Shown here piece after piece: positions 44,891-53,803 of a stretch of 64,000 bases of DNA. The DNA lies in the NCBI GenBank assembly GCA_003314535.1, contig POSG01000009.1:1-64000 (forward strand), in the 5' to 3' direction. The notes beneath the pieces were generated by a model. The model was given only the letters and a program-made list of their open reading frames with translations, had not been told where the DNA came from and did not search any database. Made by a program: the position numbers and the translations under genes. The DNA is from Geobacter sp. Its GTDB lineage: Bacteria; Desulfobacterota; Desulfuromonadia; Geobacterales; Geobacteraceae. Numbering within the stretch: position 1 is the stretch's first letter; every line of letters starts with the position of its first letter.

Positions 44891-47308
44891 ATGGTGAAAG
44901 ATGACTGCAGGGTACAGGCGGAACGCCTCAGATGGACATGCGATCCGGACCAGCTCCAGTTCGAGACAACGGACGACCTGTACGAGCTGGAAGGAACCAT
45001 CGGACAGGAACGGGCGCTGAGAGCCATAGACTTCAGCCTGGGCATGACCGAAGCCGGATTCAACCTCTATATCTCCGGAGAAGCGGGCACAGGACGCACT
45101 TCTTCCATCATGAACCTTTTGAAGACGCGGGCCAAGGATGAGCCCACCCCCCATGACTGGTGCTACGTATACAACTTCAAGTCGCCGGACAATCCCATGG
45201 CACTGGCTTTGAAGGCCGGCATGGGATGCGAGTTGGAAAAGGACATGCAGGAACTCCTCATCCTGGTCCGCAGCGACATCCCCAAAGCCCTTGAGAGCAA
45301 GGAATACGAGGGCAACAAATCGGCGATAATCCAGGAAAACCAGGAAAGGAACAATGCCCTTTTCTCAGCGTTGGAAAAGGAGGCCCAGGAAAAGGGCTTC
45401 TCGCTGCAGAGGACCGTAACGGGCCTGGTCATGGTTCCCCAGAAGGAAGGGCGAAATTTCACCCAGGAGGAGTATGATGCCCTGCCCGCCGATGAGCAGG
45501 AACGGCTGGACGCCATCGGTACCGAGCTCAAAGGGAAGTTGGCCGACGTCATAGGCCAGATCCGCGACAACGAGAAAGCCGTCAAGGAAGCCCTTGCCCA
45601 GCTGGACAGAAATCTCGGCCTGTCGGCAGTCGGCCACTATATCGTACCGCTGAAGGAAAAATACAGTGAATTCGGGCGAGTGATCGAGTATCTGGAAATG
45701 GTCCAGGAAGACATCCTGCTCAACCTGGAAGATTTCAAGGGGACCCCGCAACAGCCATCCATCCCGGGGCTCAAGCTCCCGGTGCAGACACCGTCCTTCG
45801 AACGTTACGTGGTGAACCTCCTGGTCGACAATTGCGGAAAAATGGGAGCTCCGGTCGTCTTCGAAGCCAACCCGACCTACAACAACCTGTTCGGCCGCAT
45901 CGACCACGTGATGCAGATGGGCGGCGTCGCGACAACCAACTTCACCCTGATAAAGGCAGGCTCGCTCCACAAGGCCAACGGCGGATATCTCGTGGTCAAC
46001 GCCCGGGACGTGCTGCTCAGCCCGTTTTCCTGGGATGCCCTGAAACGCTGTATCCGCAACAGTGAAATAAAAATCGAGGATGTCCTGGAACAGTATCGCA
46101 TCATCACCATGGTCTCGCTCAAGCCGGAACCGGTAACGCTCCAGGCCAAGATCATCATGATCGGCTCGCCGATGATCTACTACCTGCTCTACTACCTGGA
46201 ACCCGATTACCGCAAGTTTTTCAAGGTAAAAGCGGATTTCGACAGCAAGGTGGCACGGACGCCCGAAGTTCTCAAGGATTATGCCCTGTTCGTATCCACC
46301 CACTGCAGGAAAGAGCAGCTCCTGCCATTTGACAAGAGCGCCGTCGCAGGCATCCTGGAATGCTCCGCACGCATGGTGGAGGACCAGGAAAAGTTTTCCA
46401 CCCAGTTCATGGAAGTTGCCGACCTGATCCGTGAAGCGGACTACTGGGCGCGCAAAGGGGAAAGCTCGATGGTGACGGGAGCCCATGTCAGGCAGGCGAT
46501 CGAGGAAAAGATCTACCGGAGCAACCAGATCGAGGAACGCCTGCAGGAACTCTTCGAAGAAGGCACCCTGATGGTGGACACGGCGGGCAGCGTGGTAGGC
46601 CAGGTGAACGGTCTGTCGGTCATCACCCTGGCCGACTACACCTTCGGCAGGCCGTCCCGCGTTACAGCACGGGTTTACATGGGCCGGGGCGGCATGGTCA
46701 ACATCGAGCGTGAAGTGAAACTTTCCGGCCCCATCCACGACAAGGGCGTACTGATCCTCACCGGCTACCTGGGGGGAAAATTCGCCCATGACAAGCCCCT
46801 CTCCTTTTCCGCATCCCTCTGCTTCGAGCAGAACTACGAGGGAATCGAGGGAGACAGCGCTTCCTCCACCGAATTGTACGCCCTGCTCTCCGCCCTTTCC
46901 GGCGTTCCGCTCAAGCAGGGCATCGCTGTCACCGGCAGCGTCAACCAGCTGGGCATGGTCCAGCCCATCGGCGGTGTCAATTACAAGATCGAAGGTTTCT
47001 TCGCCGTGTGCAAGGCGAAGGGGCTGACCGGCGAACAGGGTGTCATGATTCCGCGCAGCAACCTGCGCAACCTCATGCTGAAGAACGAAGTGGCGGAAGC
47101 GGTTGAGGCGGGCAGATTCAACATCTGGAGCGTGGAAACAATCGACCAGGGCATCGAGATACTTACCGGGATTCCTGCAGGCGAGCGGCGTGAAGACGGG
47201 AGCTACCCGGAAGGCAGCGTCTATTGCCTGGTTGATTCGCGCCTGAGGGAAATGCTGGAAAACATGAAGAAATTCACCGGCGGCACGGAAAGGGACGAGA
47301 AAAAGTAA
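44891..47308 (+). CDS. Lon-like AAA+ protease (LonB/LonC-type, peptidase S16)
   Basis: The start at 44891 follows GAAGGAGGCAACA; the upstream ATG at 44870 is weaker. The 805-residue protein has an N-terminal AAA+ module with an atypical Walker A, G63-EAGTGR-T70 with Arg in place of Lys, as is common in this subgroup. A long insertion with coiled-coil character (about 90-250) follows, then the rest of the ATPase. The C-terminal S16 protease domain holds the Ser-Lys dyad S656 (GDSASS) and K699 (NYKIEG); the 43-residue spacing equals that of E. coli Lon. Whether it is ATP-driven is uncertain given the Walker A change. It is the last gene of the metabolic block. Confidence 0.9.
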   Translation: MVKDDCRVQAERLRWTCDPDQLQFETTDDLYELEGTIGQERALRAIDFSLGMTEAGFNLYISGEAGTGRTSSIMNLLKTRAKDEPTPHDWCYVYNFKSPDNPMALALKAGMGCELEKDMQELLILVRSDIPKALESKEYEGNKSAIIQENQERNNALFSALEKEAQEKGFSLQRTVTGLVMVPQKEGRNFTQEEYDALPADEQERLDAIGTELKGKLADVIGQIRDNEKAVKEALAQLDRNLGLSAVGHYIVPLKEKYSEFGRVIEYLEMVQEDILLNLEDFKGTPQQPSIPGLKLPVQTPSFERYVVNLLVDNCGKMGAPVVFEANPTYNNLFGRIDHVMQMGGVATTNFTLIKAGSLHKANGGYLVVNARDVLLSPFSWDALKRCIRNSEIKIEDVLEQYRIITMVSLKPEPVTLQAKIIMIGSPMIYYLLYYLEPDYRKFFKVKADFDSKVARTPEVLKDYALFVSTHCRKEQLLPFDKSAVAGILECSARMVEDQEKFSTQFMEVADLIREADYWARKGESSMVTGAHVRQAIEEKIYRSNQIEERLQELFEEGTLMVDTAGSVVGQVNGLSVITLADYTFGRPSRVTARVYMGRGGMVNIEREVKLSGPIHDKGVLILTGYLGGKFAHDKPLSFSASLCFEQNYEGIEGDSASSTELYALLSALSGVPLKQGIAVTGSVNQLGMVQPIGGVNYKIEGFFAVCKAKGLTGEQGVMIPRSNLRNLMLKNEVAEAVEAGRFNIWSVETIDQGIEILTGIPAGERREDGSYPEGSVYCLVDSRLREMLENMKKFTGGTERDEKK

Positions 47309-47331
47309 TCACGGTTCACAATTTCTTTCCC

Positions 47332-47375
47332 GAAGGCAGGGGTTATGCGTTATCATTATTCCTGCCTTCTTTGTG
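47332..47375 (+). terminator. Hairpin after the Lon-like protease gene
   Basis: GAAGGCAGG and CCTGCCTTC form a 9-bp stem with a 20-nt loop, followed by a short TTTGT tail. Probably ends the sucA-to-lon transcript; the T-run is weak. Confidence 0.55.
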
Positions 47376-47443
47376 GACTTGTGACGAAAATCACAGACAT
47401 CAGGCACAGCGAGGCACGATACTTTCCCTGAAAGGGCCTGATA

Positions 47444-48316
47444 ATGCCTGACAAGTGCACCCTGATCGTGAATCCCCTCTCAGGCGGTTATTCGCCGGCG
47501 AAGGCACGGGAAGCCGAATCAGCGCTGAAGAAACTCGGCATGTACTGCAGGGTCGCTGAAACCAGGACTCCTGTTGAAGCAGCCAATCTGGCTGCCGAAA
47601 TCTGCCGGGAGGAAACCGACCCGTTTATAGTGATCGGCGCCGGCGACGGCACCATTAACAGTGTGGTGAACGGTCTCGCCCCAGGCAGGGCAACTGTCGC
47701 GGTGCTGCCATTCGGGACCTCGAACGTTCTCAGCAGGGAACTGGGGATCTTCACTGCTGAAGACGGCATGGAAAGGATCGCTGCAGGGCGTTCAAAACCG
47801 GTTTCGGTCGGGCTGATAGAAAAGGATTCGACAAAGCGGATTTTCCTGCTCATGGCGGGGATAGGTTTCGACGGCGCGGTAGTCAAAAGTGTAGGCCCCA
47901 TTGAGAAGCGATATCTTGGCAAGTTCGCCTATGTCCTTTCAGCCGTGCGGCATCTGCTGGCCGGTGAATCGGGATCGTTTCGGGTCGAATGGGATTCCGG
48001 CCATACCGACTGCCACAGCGTGATTGTCTGTAATGCATCGAAATACGCAGGCAATTTCTCAATTGCTCCGTCTGCGTCGCTGTTCGAACAGGGATTCCAG
48101 GTGGTCTGCCTGGAGAAGGGAAACAGAGCATTCATCATGCGGTCGATGCTTACCCTTCTGTCCGGAAAGGGCATGAGCGGAACGCACATCCGGACCTTCC
48201 GGGCCGGGAAACTGCGAATCAGGGGCGACAGGCCTCTCCAGGCGGATGGAGACTTCTATTTCCATGCTCCTGCAAATATCTGCTCTGTTCCGGATTTCAT
48301 GAAGATCATCGCATAG
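47444..48316 (+). CDS. YegS/BmrU-family lipid (diacylglycerol) kinase
   Basis: The 290-residue protein has a DAGK catalytic domain with the start TLIVNPLSGGYSPAKA, the ATP-binding IGAGDGTINSVVNGL and VLPFGTSNVLSRELG, and the MAGIGFDGAVVKSV motif. These match YegS/YtlR-type lipid kinases that phosphorylate diacylglycerol or a related lipid on the cytoplasmic face of the membrane. The C-terminal beta sandwich ends with the LQADGDFYFHAP motif. It stands alone between the Lon-like gene and the REC-PilZ gene. Substrate is not fixed by the sequence. Confidence 0.9.
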   Translation: MPDKCTLIVNPLSGGYSPAKAREAESALKKLGMYCRVAETRTPVEAANLAAEICREETDPFIVIGAGDGTINSVVNGLAPGRATVAVLPFGTSNVLSRELGIFTAEDGMERIAAGRSKPVSVGLIEKDSTKRIFLLMAGIGFDGAVVKSVGPIEKRYLGKFAYVLSAVRHLLAGESGSFRVEWDSGHTDCHSVIVCNASKYAGNFSIAPSASLFEQGFQVVCLEKGNRAFIMRSMLTLLSGKGMSGTHIRTFRAGKLRIRGDRPLQADGDFYFHAPANICSVPDFMKIIA

Positions 48317-48495
48317 CAGTCTGCGGTAAAGGGTTTCCTGGCAGAAAACGGCGCCACGCTGCGGACATTGCGGACCTGGAAGGGTTGGCTCCCTGTCGGA
48401 ACGCGGCCGCAACCGCGGTTTGATGTTTTTAATCTGGACAATTGGAGCAATTTTGATTACATGGTAGGAAAAGATTTTTCCTGGCGGAGGATGCA

Positions 48496-49200
48496 ATGAC
48501 CACCACGTCCAAGATCCTTCTGGTTGACGATACCAGGCTTTTTCTCGAACTGGAAAAGAGCTTCCTGAAGCTGTCCCCGGTGCACGTCCTGACCGCCTCC
48601 AGCGCTGAAGAAGCTCTGGAAATCGCCGCCAACGAACGCCCCGACCTCATTTTCCTCGATATCCACATGCCGGGAATAGGAGGAATCGCCTGCTGCAAGC
48701 TCCTGAAAAAGGACCCTTCCCTCAAATCCATACCGGTAGTGATGGTATCCGCCTCCGGCAAGGAGGAAGACCTTGACCTGTGCAGGTCGGCCGGGTGCGA
48801 CGACTACGTTACCAAGCCCATCGACCGCAAAATGTTCCTGGAGAAGGCGCGCAAGTTCACCAACACCGTTGACCGCCGCGAACCACGGATCTGCTTCAGG
48901 GCGGAAGTGGCGTGCAGGTTGAAGGATCAGTTCATGACCGTGCACAGCGTGGACCTGAGTTCCGGGGGCGTTTATCTCCAGTGTGATATGGACGTGGCGG
49001 AGAAAGAGATGATGGCACTCTCGTTCGTGCTGTCAACAAATGATGAACCGGCCGTAGTCGCAAAAGGACAGATCGCCTGGATCAACAGTGCCGACCTCAG
49101 GAAAAAACCGTCCCTCCCCCCTGGATTCGGCGTGGAATTCATCGACATGGCGGAATCGAGCCGATCAGCCATAAGGTCATTTCTGAACTCCCGGCCATAA
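48496..49200 (+). CDS. Response regulator with REC and PilZ domains
   Basis: The 234-residue protein has an N-terminal receiver domain (about 1-120) with phosphoacceptor D55 (LIFLDIHMPG), the acidic pair at LLVDD, and conserved K107 (VTKPID). The PilZ domain (about 125-232) has the c-di-GMP-binding motifs R127-REP-R131 and D153-LSSGG158. Such proteins respond to both a histidine kinase and cyclic di-GMP and often control motility or surface attachment. No kinase gene is adjacent. This is the second c-di-GMP-linked protein in the window, besides PelD. Confidence 0.93.
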   Translation: MTTTSKILLVDDTRLFLELEKSFLKLSPVHVLTASSAEEALEIAANERPDLIFLDIHMPGIGGIACCKLLKKDPSLKSIPVVMVSASGKEEDLDLCRSAGCDDYVTKPIDRKMFLEKARKFTNTVDRREPRICFRAEVACRLKDQFMTVHSVDLSSGGVYLQCDMDVAEKEMMALSFVLSTNDEPAVVAKGQIAWINSADLRKKPSLPPGFGVEFIDMAESSRSAIRSFLNSRP

Positions 49201-49224
49201 TTCCATCGCAGCAGGGATACTACC

Positions 49225-49806
49225 ATGGTTCATGACAGGGATAACAGCAACCTGAAATGGGATCAGCGCTTCCGTACTGAAGAATGTGTTCTGGGGAACG
49301 ATCCTTCCGCGTACCTCTCGGACAACATAGAACTGATCAAGAAACTCGCGCCGGGAAAGCGCGCCCTGGACATTGCCTGTGGCGAGGGGAGAAACAGCAT
49401 ATACCTGGCAAAACAGGGCTTCGAGGTTGTGGGACTGGACATTTCAAAGGCAGGGCTGGAGAAGGCCCGTGACTGGATGGCCAGGGAATCGCTGAGGATA
49501 GACCTGCGCACTGTCGACCTGCAAAATTATCACATCACCGAAAAATACGACCTCATCATCAACTTCAATTTCCTTCTGCGCGACCTCATCCCGGAAGCGG
49601 TCGCCGCCCTGGAGCCGGGAGGGGTGCTGGTATTCGATACCCTGATGGATTCACCGTATGTCCCCTGCCCCCACAAGAAAGAGCACCTGCTCGCACCGGG
49701 CGAGCTCCTGGCCATTTTCAGCACGTTCAAAGGTGAAATTCTTCTCCCCGAGGAAAGGCCGTACGACCAGATGCCGACTGCGAAACTGATTTTCCGCAAG
49801 GGTTGA
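49225..49806 (+). CDS. Class I SAM-dependent methyltransferase (TehB-like)
   Basis: The 193-residue protein contains the SAM-binding motif I LDIACGEGRNSIYLAKQG, motif II-like VVGLDISKAGLEKA, an acidic VDLQNYHITEKYDLI segment and NFNFLLRDLIPEAVAALEPGGVLV. It resembles TehB-type methyltransferases that modify toxic oxyanions or small molecules, but the substrate cannot be deduced. It follows the REC-PilZ gene after 24 nt and may be co-transcribed. A start ATG follows GCAGGGATACT. Confidence 0.88.
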   Translation: MVHDRDNSNLKWDQRFRTEECVLGNDPSAYLSDNIELIKKLAPGKRALDIACGEGRNSIYLAKQGFEVVGLDISKAGLEKARDWMARESLRIDLRTVDLQNYHITEKYDLIINFNFLLRDLIPEAVAALEPGGVLVFDTLMDSPYVPCPHKKEHLLAPGELLAIFSTFKGEILLPEERPYDQMPTAKLIFRKG

Positions 49807-49812
49807 TTTCAC

Positions 49813-50011
49813 CTAGCCGCAATCACCTCTTCCCAGGTCGTCCCCCTCCAGCATTTTTCTCACCGCAACCTGGCGAAACGGGATCATTCCGCCACGTACG
49901 GCGATCTCCTGCAACTCGGCCGAATAAACTTTCCCATCCAGCCGCGAAAACCAGGCTCCCGGTAAAATCCATGACCTCGAAAACGCCGGTCCTGCCGCGG
50001 TATCCCGGATT
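49813..50011 (-). pseudogene. Remnant of a GspE/PilB-type secretion ATPase C-terminus
   Basis: In the gap between the methyltransferase and the secreted protein gene, the minus strand encodes GYRGRTGVFEVMDFTGSLV in one frame and then, after a frameshift near 49950, KVYSAELQEIAVRGGMIPFRQ in another, continuing VAVRKMLEGDD to a stop at 49813. This follows the C-terminal end of type II secretion/type IV pilus ATPases (GRxGVxEV, then ElqeiaxRxGM, then KxLeGxTtxeEV). The rest of the ATPase is absent. The stretch is too short and broken to make a working protein, so it is a decay remnant. Identified by manual translation. Confidence 0.6.
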
Positions 50012-51206
50012 ACCTGGCCGGACCGTTGTCCATTGCCGTCATTTCGTATTCCAGGCTCCCTTTCAAAACACCAAGGTAGCTCTTGTATGACTGGAGGTAA
50101 CCCTTCAGCTCATCGTAATAATCAGCCAATTCACGTGAACGGTCCATTTCACGCAATGTGCCGGCCGGGGTCACCCTTGACCGCTTACGGTAAACTTCGT
50201 CGATCTTTCTGCCTACGCGATCCGACTGGCGCTGGCACTCCCGTGCAAAGGCGCGATAGGCAGCTCCTGCAGCCGCACTGCCTTCGGCAGCACCCGAACC
50301 CACGGCAATCGCCGTTTCCCTGAAAGCTGCAGCCAGGGATCTGCGGAAAGACAGCAGGTCCATTTCGCCACGCCCACGCTCCGCAAGCACCGCATAATGC
50401 TTCAGCAATCCTTCATCCACGAGCGGAAGGGAGAGGAGCTCATTCTGCACTATGGTCAGATCAGTTCTGGTTCGATCGGCGTGCCTGCGCTTCTCTCCCT
50501 TTGCCGGGTTTCCGTCTTTCAGACCCTTGATGCTTTCCTCGATCCGCGCAAGTCTCTCGTCAAGGGTGCGCACGGAGCTTTCCAGCTCCCTCCGCCTCTC
50601 CAGGATACCGGCCAGCCGCCTTTCTTCCCGGTCATATGCGGCCACGGTGCTTTCCAGCCGCCCCCCCTGATCTTCCTGGGATTTTAAAAGCGCGCCGAAG
50701 ACCTTCCGCCACCAGGATTGCTCCGGCAGGTGACCGGTGGAAAGTTCAACCTGGCCCTCTTCCAAATCGGAACGCATCTCGCGCAGCCTGTCCATGTGAT
50801 CCCGGCAGGATTCCAGCAGGCCGCGAAGGTCATTTTCCCTGGCAGGAAAATCCAGCAGGGGAACACGGTCAATCTCAGATTCAATGCCCGCGCACTGCCG
50901 TTCGGAAACGGCAAGGGATTCGCCGAGAAAGTCGTCTGCCAGATGCAGCAATCTCTTCTGCCGTTCAAGAGCTCTTTTTTTCCCGGTTTTCCTGCTTTCT
51001 TCCCTGGACGCAAGGATTCTCCTTGAAGTTGTGTCCACGTATCCCGGTTTCACCTCAGCCCTTGAAGCAGGATGGGGAACAGCATTGGAAAAAGAAGCTT
51101 CCGGTGCGCCGAGCCAAGCAAGACTTATTAAAGCGGCAAGAAAGGGGGCAAGAAGTTTTCTGCGCCGTGTGGCAGAACCGTGATGCAAAAGGCACATTGC
51201 TTTCAT
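50010..51206 (-). CDS. Secreted coiled-coil protein, unknown function
   Basis: The start at 51206 has GGAGAGG four nt upstream; the longer upstream frame is not signal-like. The 398-residue product begins with a signal peptide (RRRKLLAPFLAALISLAWLG, cleaved near EASFS). The mature protein is rich in Arg, Glu and Leu with long heptad-like stretches, such as DREERRLAGILERRRELESSVRTLDERLARIEESI (split over about 200-245). A central Gly/Ala-rich patch (AVGSGAAEGSAAAGAAYRAF) interrupts it. No known domain was recognised. It may act in the periplasm as a structural or mechanosensitive-channel-like regulator, but this is speculation. It is transcribed divergently from nothing close and away from perM. 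Confidence 0.7.
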   Translation of the reverse strand: MKAMCLLHHGSATRRRKLLAPFLAALISLAWLGAPEASFSNAVPHPASRAEVKPGYVDTTSRRILASREESRKTGKKRALERQKRLLHLADDFLGESLAVSERQCAGIESEIDRVPLLDFPARENDLRGLLESCRDHMDRLREMRSDLEEGQVELSTGHLPEQSWWRKVFGALLKSQEDQGGRLESTVAAYDREERRLAGILERRRELESSVRTLDERLARIEESIKGLKDGNPAKGEKRRHADRTRTDLTIVQNELLSLPLVDEGLLKHYAVLAERGRGEMDLLSFRRSLAAAFRETAIAVGSGAAEGSAAAGAAYRAFARECQRQSDRVGRKIDEVYRKRSRVTPAGTLREMDRSRELADYYDELKGYLQSYKSYLGVLKGSLEYEMTAMDNGPAR

Positions 51207-51352
51207 AATCCTCTCCTTGTTTGTTGCAACAATAGAGAATTTTGAGACAGAGGTTTTCGAGGAGGGCATATAAGCGGAAGTATTGCCGCATCTCCATGAT
51301 TTCTGCGTTCCGGCGGTTCGTGTCGCTGCATGGAGAGCACGAGTGTCGTGTG

Positions 51353-52423
51353 TCAGGAAATTATTTTCATTCCGTTCTCTTCAGCTGCCAAATCGCTCTC
51401 ACGCCGCAGATGCACAAAGAATATCTTTATCGCACCTGCACAGGGAATCCCCAGCAGGATCCCCCAGAAGCCCATCAATTCACCCATAAGCATCACCATG
51501 ACGATGGTGACCAGCGGATTCAGGTCCATGGACTTCTTGAAAACCAGGGGTTTTATGACATAGCCCTCGACGAAATAAATGACAGCGAATGCAGCCATGA
51601 CCTGGAGAAGCAGCATGCCGCTCTGATACTCCGCATAGGCGAAGAAGAGCGGAGGCAGCGTGGCGAGGAGCACGCCGACAAAAGGTATTATGGAGGCGAT
51701 GCCGGCGAATATGCCGCAAAATATAGGGTGGTTTATGTTCAGTATCATCATGGCGCCGGAAGAAATGACGGCAACGATGATGGACACTATAACCTGGCCA
51801 CGGATATATCCCCCTATGCTGTCGTTGATATCACGTCCGACAGACAGGATGAAACCGCGCTGGGAAGCCGGGATCCATCGCTTGATACCCTCGAGGGTAT
51901 CCTTTTTGTAGAAGAGCATGAAATAAACCAGAACCGGGGCAAGGAGGAGGTTGAACAGGTTCAGAACGATGCTGGAAGCAGCAGCGTAGGCTCCTGCCCC
52001 GATCTTGGCGAGTATCTTGTCCGCTCCGTTCTGGATGGAATCCACGAGCCAGTCCCATTCGCGGGCCGAGCGGGCCAGGCCGAAGCGTCCTTTGAGTTCC
52101 TGAGCCAGCTGGCTGGCCTTGTGGAAATAGCCCGGCAAGTCCAGAACCAGGGAATTCCAGCCCGAGGAAAGGAGGGGAATCAGAATGGTTACGCAGAAGT
52201 AGGAAAACACGGCCAGCAATGCGTAGAGAACGAGAATTCCCTGCAACCTGCTGGCTTTTCTCCGTTCGAGAAACACTACAAAAGGATCCAGGAGATATGC
52301 CAGCACGAAAGAGAGCAAAAGACAGGACAAGGTATGCTCGGCCGCGTACCCCAGCAGGATGATCGCCGCAATTGCAGCCAGGGTAATCGCGACTCTTAGA
52401 ATCGATGTATGATTCCGTTTCAT
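51353..52423 (-). CDS. PerM/AI-2E transporter-family membrane protein
   Basis: The start at 52423 has GGAAG eight nt upstream and yields 356 residues. Eight or so hydrophobic segments are present; the first begins SILRVAITLAAIAAIILLGYA, and the family motif region includes GYIRGQVIVSIIVAVISSG, FCGIFAGIASIIPFVGVLLATLPPL and the PLVFKKSMDLNPLVTIVMVMLMGELMGFWGILLGIP loop near the C-terminus. The family includes AI-2 exporters and sodium/proton antiporters; the actual substrate is not known. Standing upstream of a UPF0158 gene on the same strand, it may be transcribed with it. Confidence 0.9.
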   Translation of the reverse strand: MKRNHTSILRVAITLAAIAAIILLGYAAEHTLSCLLLSFVLAYLLDPFVVFLERRKASRLQGILVLYALLAVFSYFCVTILIPLLSSGWNSLVLDLPGYFHKASQLAQELKGRFGLARSAREWDWLVDSIQNGADKILAKIGAGAYAAASSIVLNLFNLLLAPVLVYFMLFYKKDTLEGIKRWIPASQRGFILSVGRDINDSIGGYIRGQVIVSIIVAVISSGAMMILNINHPIFCGIFAGIASIIPFVGVLLATLPPLFFAYAEYQSGMLLLQVMAAFAVIYFVEGYVIKPLVFKKSMDLNPLVTIVMVMLMGELMGFWGILLGIPCAGAIKIFFVHLRRESDLAAEENGMKIIS

Positions 52424-52541
52424 GGCAGTGCTTCCAGGCGCGCATTGCAAGCAAGCGGCTCTCGTCAGACCAGGAAAACCGGCGTTATGTCTCCAGGCTC
52501 CGTTTCAGGTCATGGGATGATTCTGCGCGTGATACTCGAGT

Positions 52542-52979
52542 TCAGCGGGGCTCGTCGGAAAGAAATATGTCGTTCATCTCAAGCCAGTTGCGGATTCTCA
52601 CCGTGGTCTGTTCGTCCTTCAGCGCCGCGAGACGGTCCTTTTCTTCAGGGTAGAAGGCAAGAATGTCGTCCAGCTTGCCATAAGGCTGTTTCCCCATGAA
52701 GGCGCGCTGCAGGATGTTTTTCAGCGAGCCGTTGGTCATCCCCTTGATGAACTCGTATATCAATTGGCGCTCCATGTCATAATCAAGGTCGGGAATCTGA
52801 AGGTACCGCTCTTCGTTCGAATCGATCTCGTCCCAGAAATCATCGTCCTCATAGTCGATGGGGACGGAAAACACTTCTCCGGTCTCCCTGTCCAGGTAAT
52901 AGACGCTCTCAGGATCAGAGTTCTCAAACGCATCCAGCAGATCATCCCAGACTATCTCAACATCACGCATGAATCCCAT
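52542..52979 (-). CDS. UPF0158-family protein, unknown function
   Basis: This 145-residue, very acidic protein has the UPF0158 features DVEIVWDDLLDAFEN, YYLDRETGEVFSVPID and the Asp/Glu-rich stretch DYEDDDFWDEIDSNEERYLQIP. The C-terminal part ALKDEQTTVRIRNWLE is also typical. These are small cytoplasmic proteins of unknown role found widely in Geobacter and other bacteria. Two possible starts exist (52979 and 52970); the first has GAGGTG 12 nt upstream. It lies head-to-head with lpxH with about 70 nt between. Confidence 0.8.
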   Translation of the reverse strand: MGFMRDVEIVWDDLLDAFENSDPESVYYLDRETGEVFSVPIDYEDDDFWDEIDSNEERYLQIPDLDYDMERQLIYEFIKGMTNGSLKNILQRAFMGKQPYGKLDDILAFYPEEKDRLAALKDEQTTVRIRNWLEMNDIFLSDEPR

Positions 52980-53048
52980 TTACAGCCGCACCTCGATGCT
53001 TTCCCGTTGATCTTTACCTTTCGGCGCATTTCCGTTATAGTTAGCCCC

Positions 53049-53771
53049 ATGCGAAGGGTTTTCATTGCAGATGCTCATCTTGTCAATCCGGAAGACCACA
53101 ATTACGGACTGCTGCTCGATTTCCTCTCCGGCCTGCGGGGAAACACCAAAACCCTTTACATCCTGGGTGATCTTTTCGAGTTCTGGATCGGCTTTGGCCA
53201 ATCCTGCTTTCCACACTACCGACCTGTTCTCGAACAATTGGAAAAACTGGCTTCAAACGGAACCGACATCGTGTATTTCGAAGGAAACCACGATTTCCAT
53301 CTCGGAAGTTACTTCACTGCGACCCTGGGAGCAACGGTTTATCCCTCCCCCGCCACACTGGCCATTGACGGCAGGCGAATCCATATCTGCCACGGTGACC
53401 AGATCAACACGAAAGACATCGGAAGCCGCATCATGCGACTTTTCCTGCACAGCAGGTTCAGCAGGCTGCTGATCCCCGTATTCCCTTCCCAGCTTGCATT
53501 CCTGGCAGCGCGCCACATGTCCCGCGCCAGCAAGCGAAAACACGGGGAAAGAAATTCCAGGTGTGATTACAGGTCCTTGCTCGAGAGCTATGCCGACAGG
53601 CGATTCAGGGAAGGGTGCGATGCGGTTGTCACGGCACATTTCCATCTGCCCTTCGTTTCCAGGAGGGAAAACGGCGGGGAGAAAACTCTCCTCTCGGTGG
53701 GAGACTGGATTTCGCAGTTTTCATACGGCGAGTTGAATGACGGATCTCTGTCACTGCATCGCTACCGATGA
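53049..53771 (+). CDS. lpxH: UDP-2,3-diacylglucosamine pyrophosphatase LpxH
   Basis: LpxH cleaves UDP-2,3-diacylglucosamine to lipid X in lipid A synthesis. The start at 53049 gives 240 residues beginning MRRVFIADAHLV; the long upstream frame is unrelated. The calcineurin-type metal motifs are D8-x-H10 (ADAHL), ILGDLFEFWIG, YFEGNHDFHLG, ICHGDQIN and TAHFHLPF. The length and the GDLFEFW/GNHDFHLG pattern fit LpxH rather than LpxI. A Gram-negative envelope is implied. Confidence 0.88.
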   Translation: MRRVFIADAHLVNPEDHNYGLLLDFLSGLRGNTKTLYILGDLFEFWIGFGQSCFPHYRPVLEQLEKLASNGTDIVYFEGNHDFHLGSYFTATLGATVYPSPATLAIDGRRIHICHGDQINTKDIGSRIMRLFLHSRFSRLLIPVFPSQLAFLAARHMSRASKRKHGERNSRCDYRSLLESYADRRFREGCDAVVTAHFHLPFVSRRENGGEKTLLSVGDWISQFSYGELNDGSLSLHRYR

Positions 53772-53803
53772 AGGCTCCCGCCGGCAACATGCCCATGTCG
53801 CCA

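Noticed and set aside
45365-46789. Minus-strand frame of 474 codons antisense to the Lon-like gene
   Set aside because: Composition rich in His, Asp and Val repeats without motifs; no ribosome site; opposite a well-supported gene.
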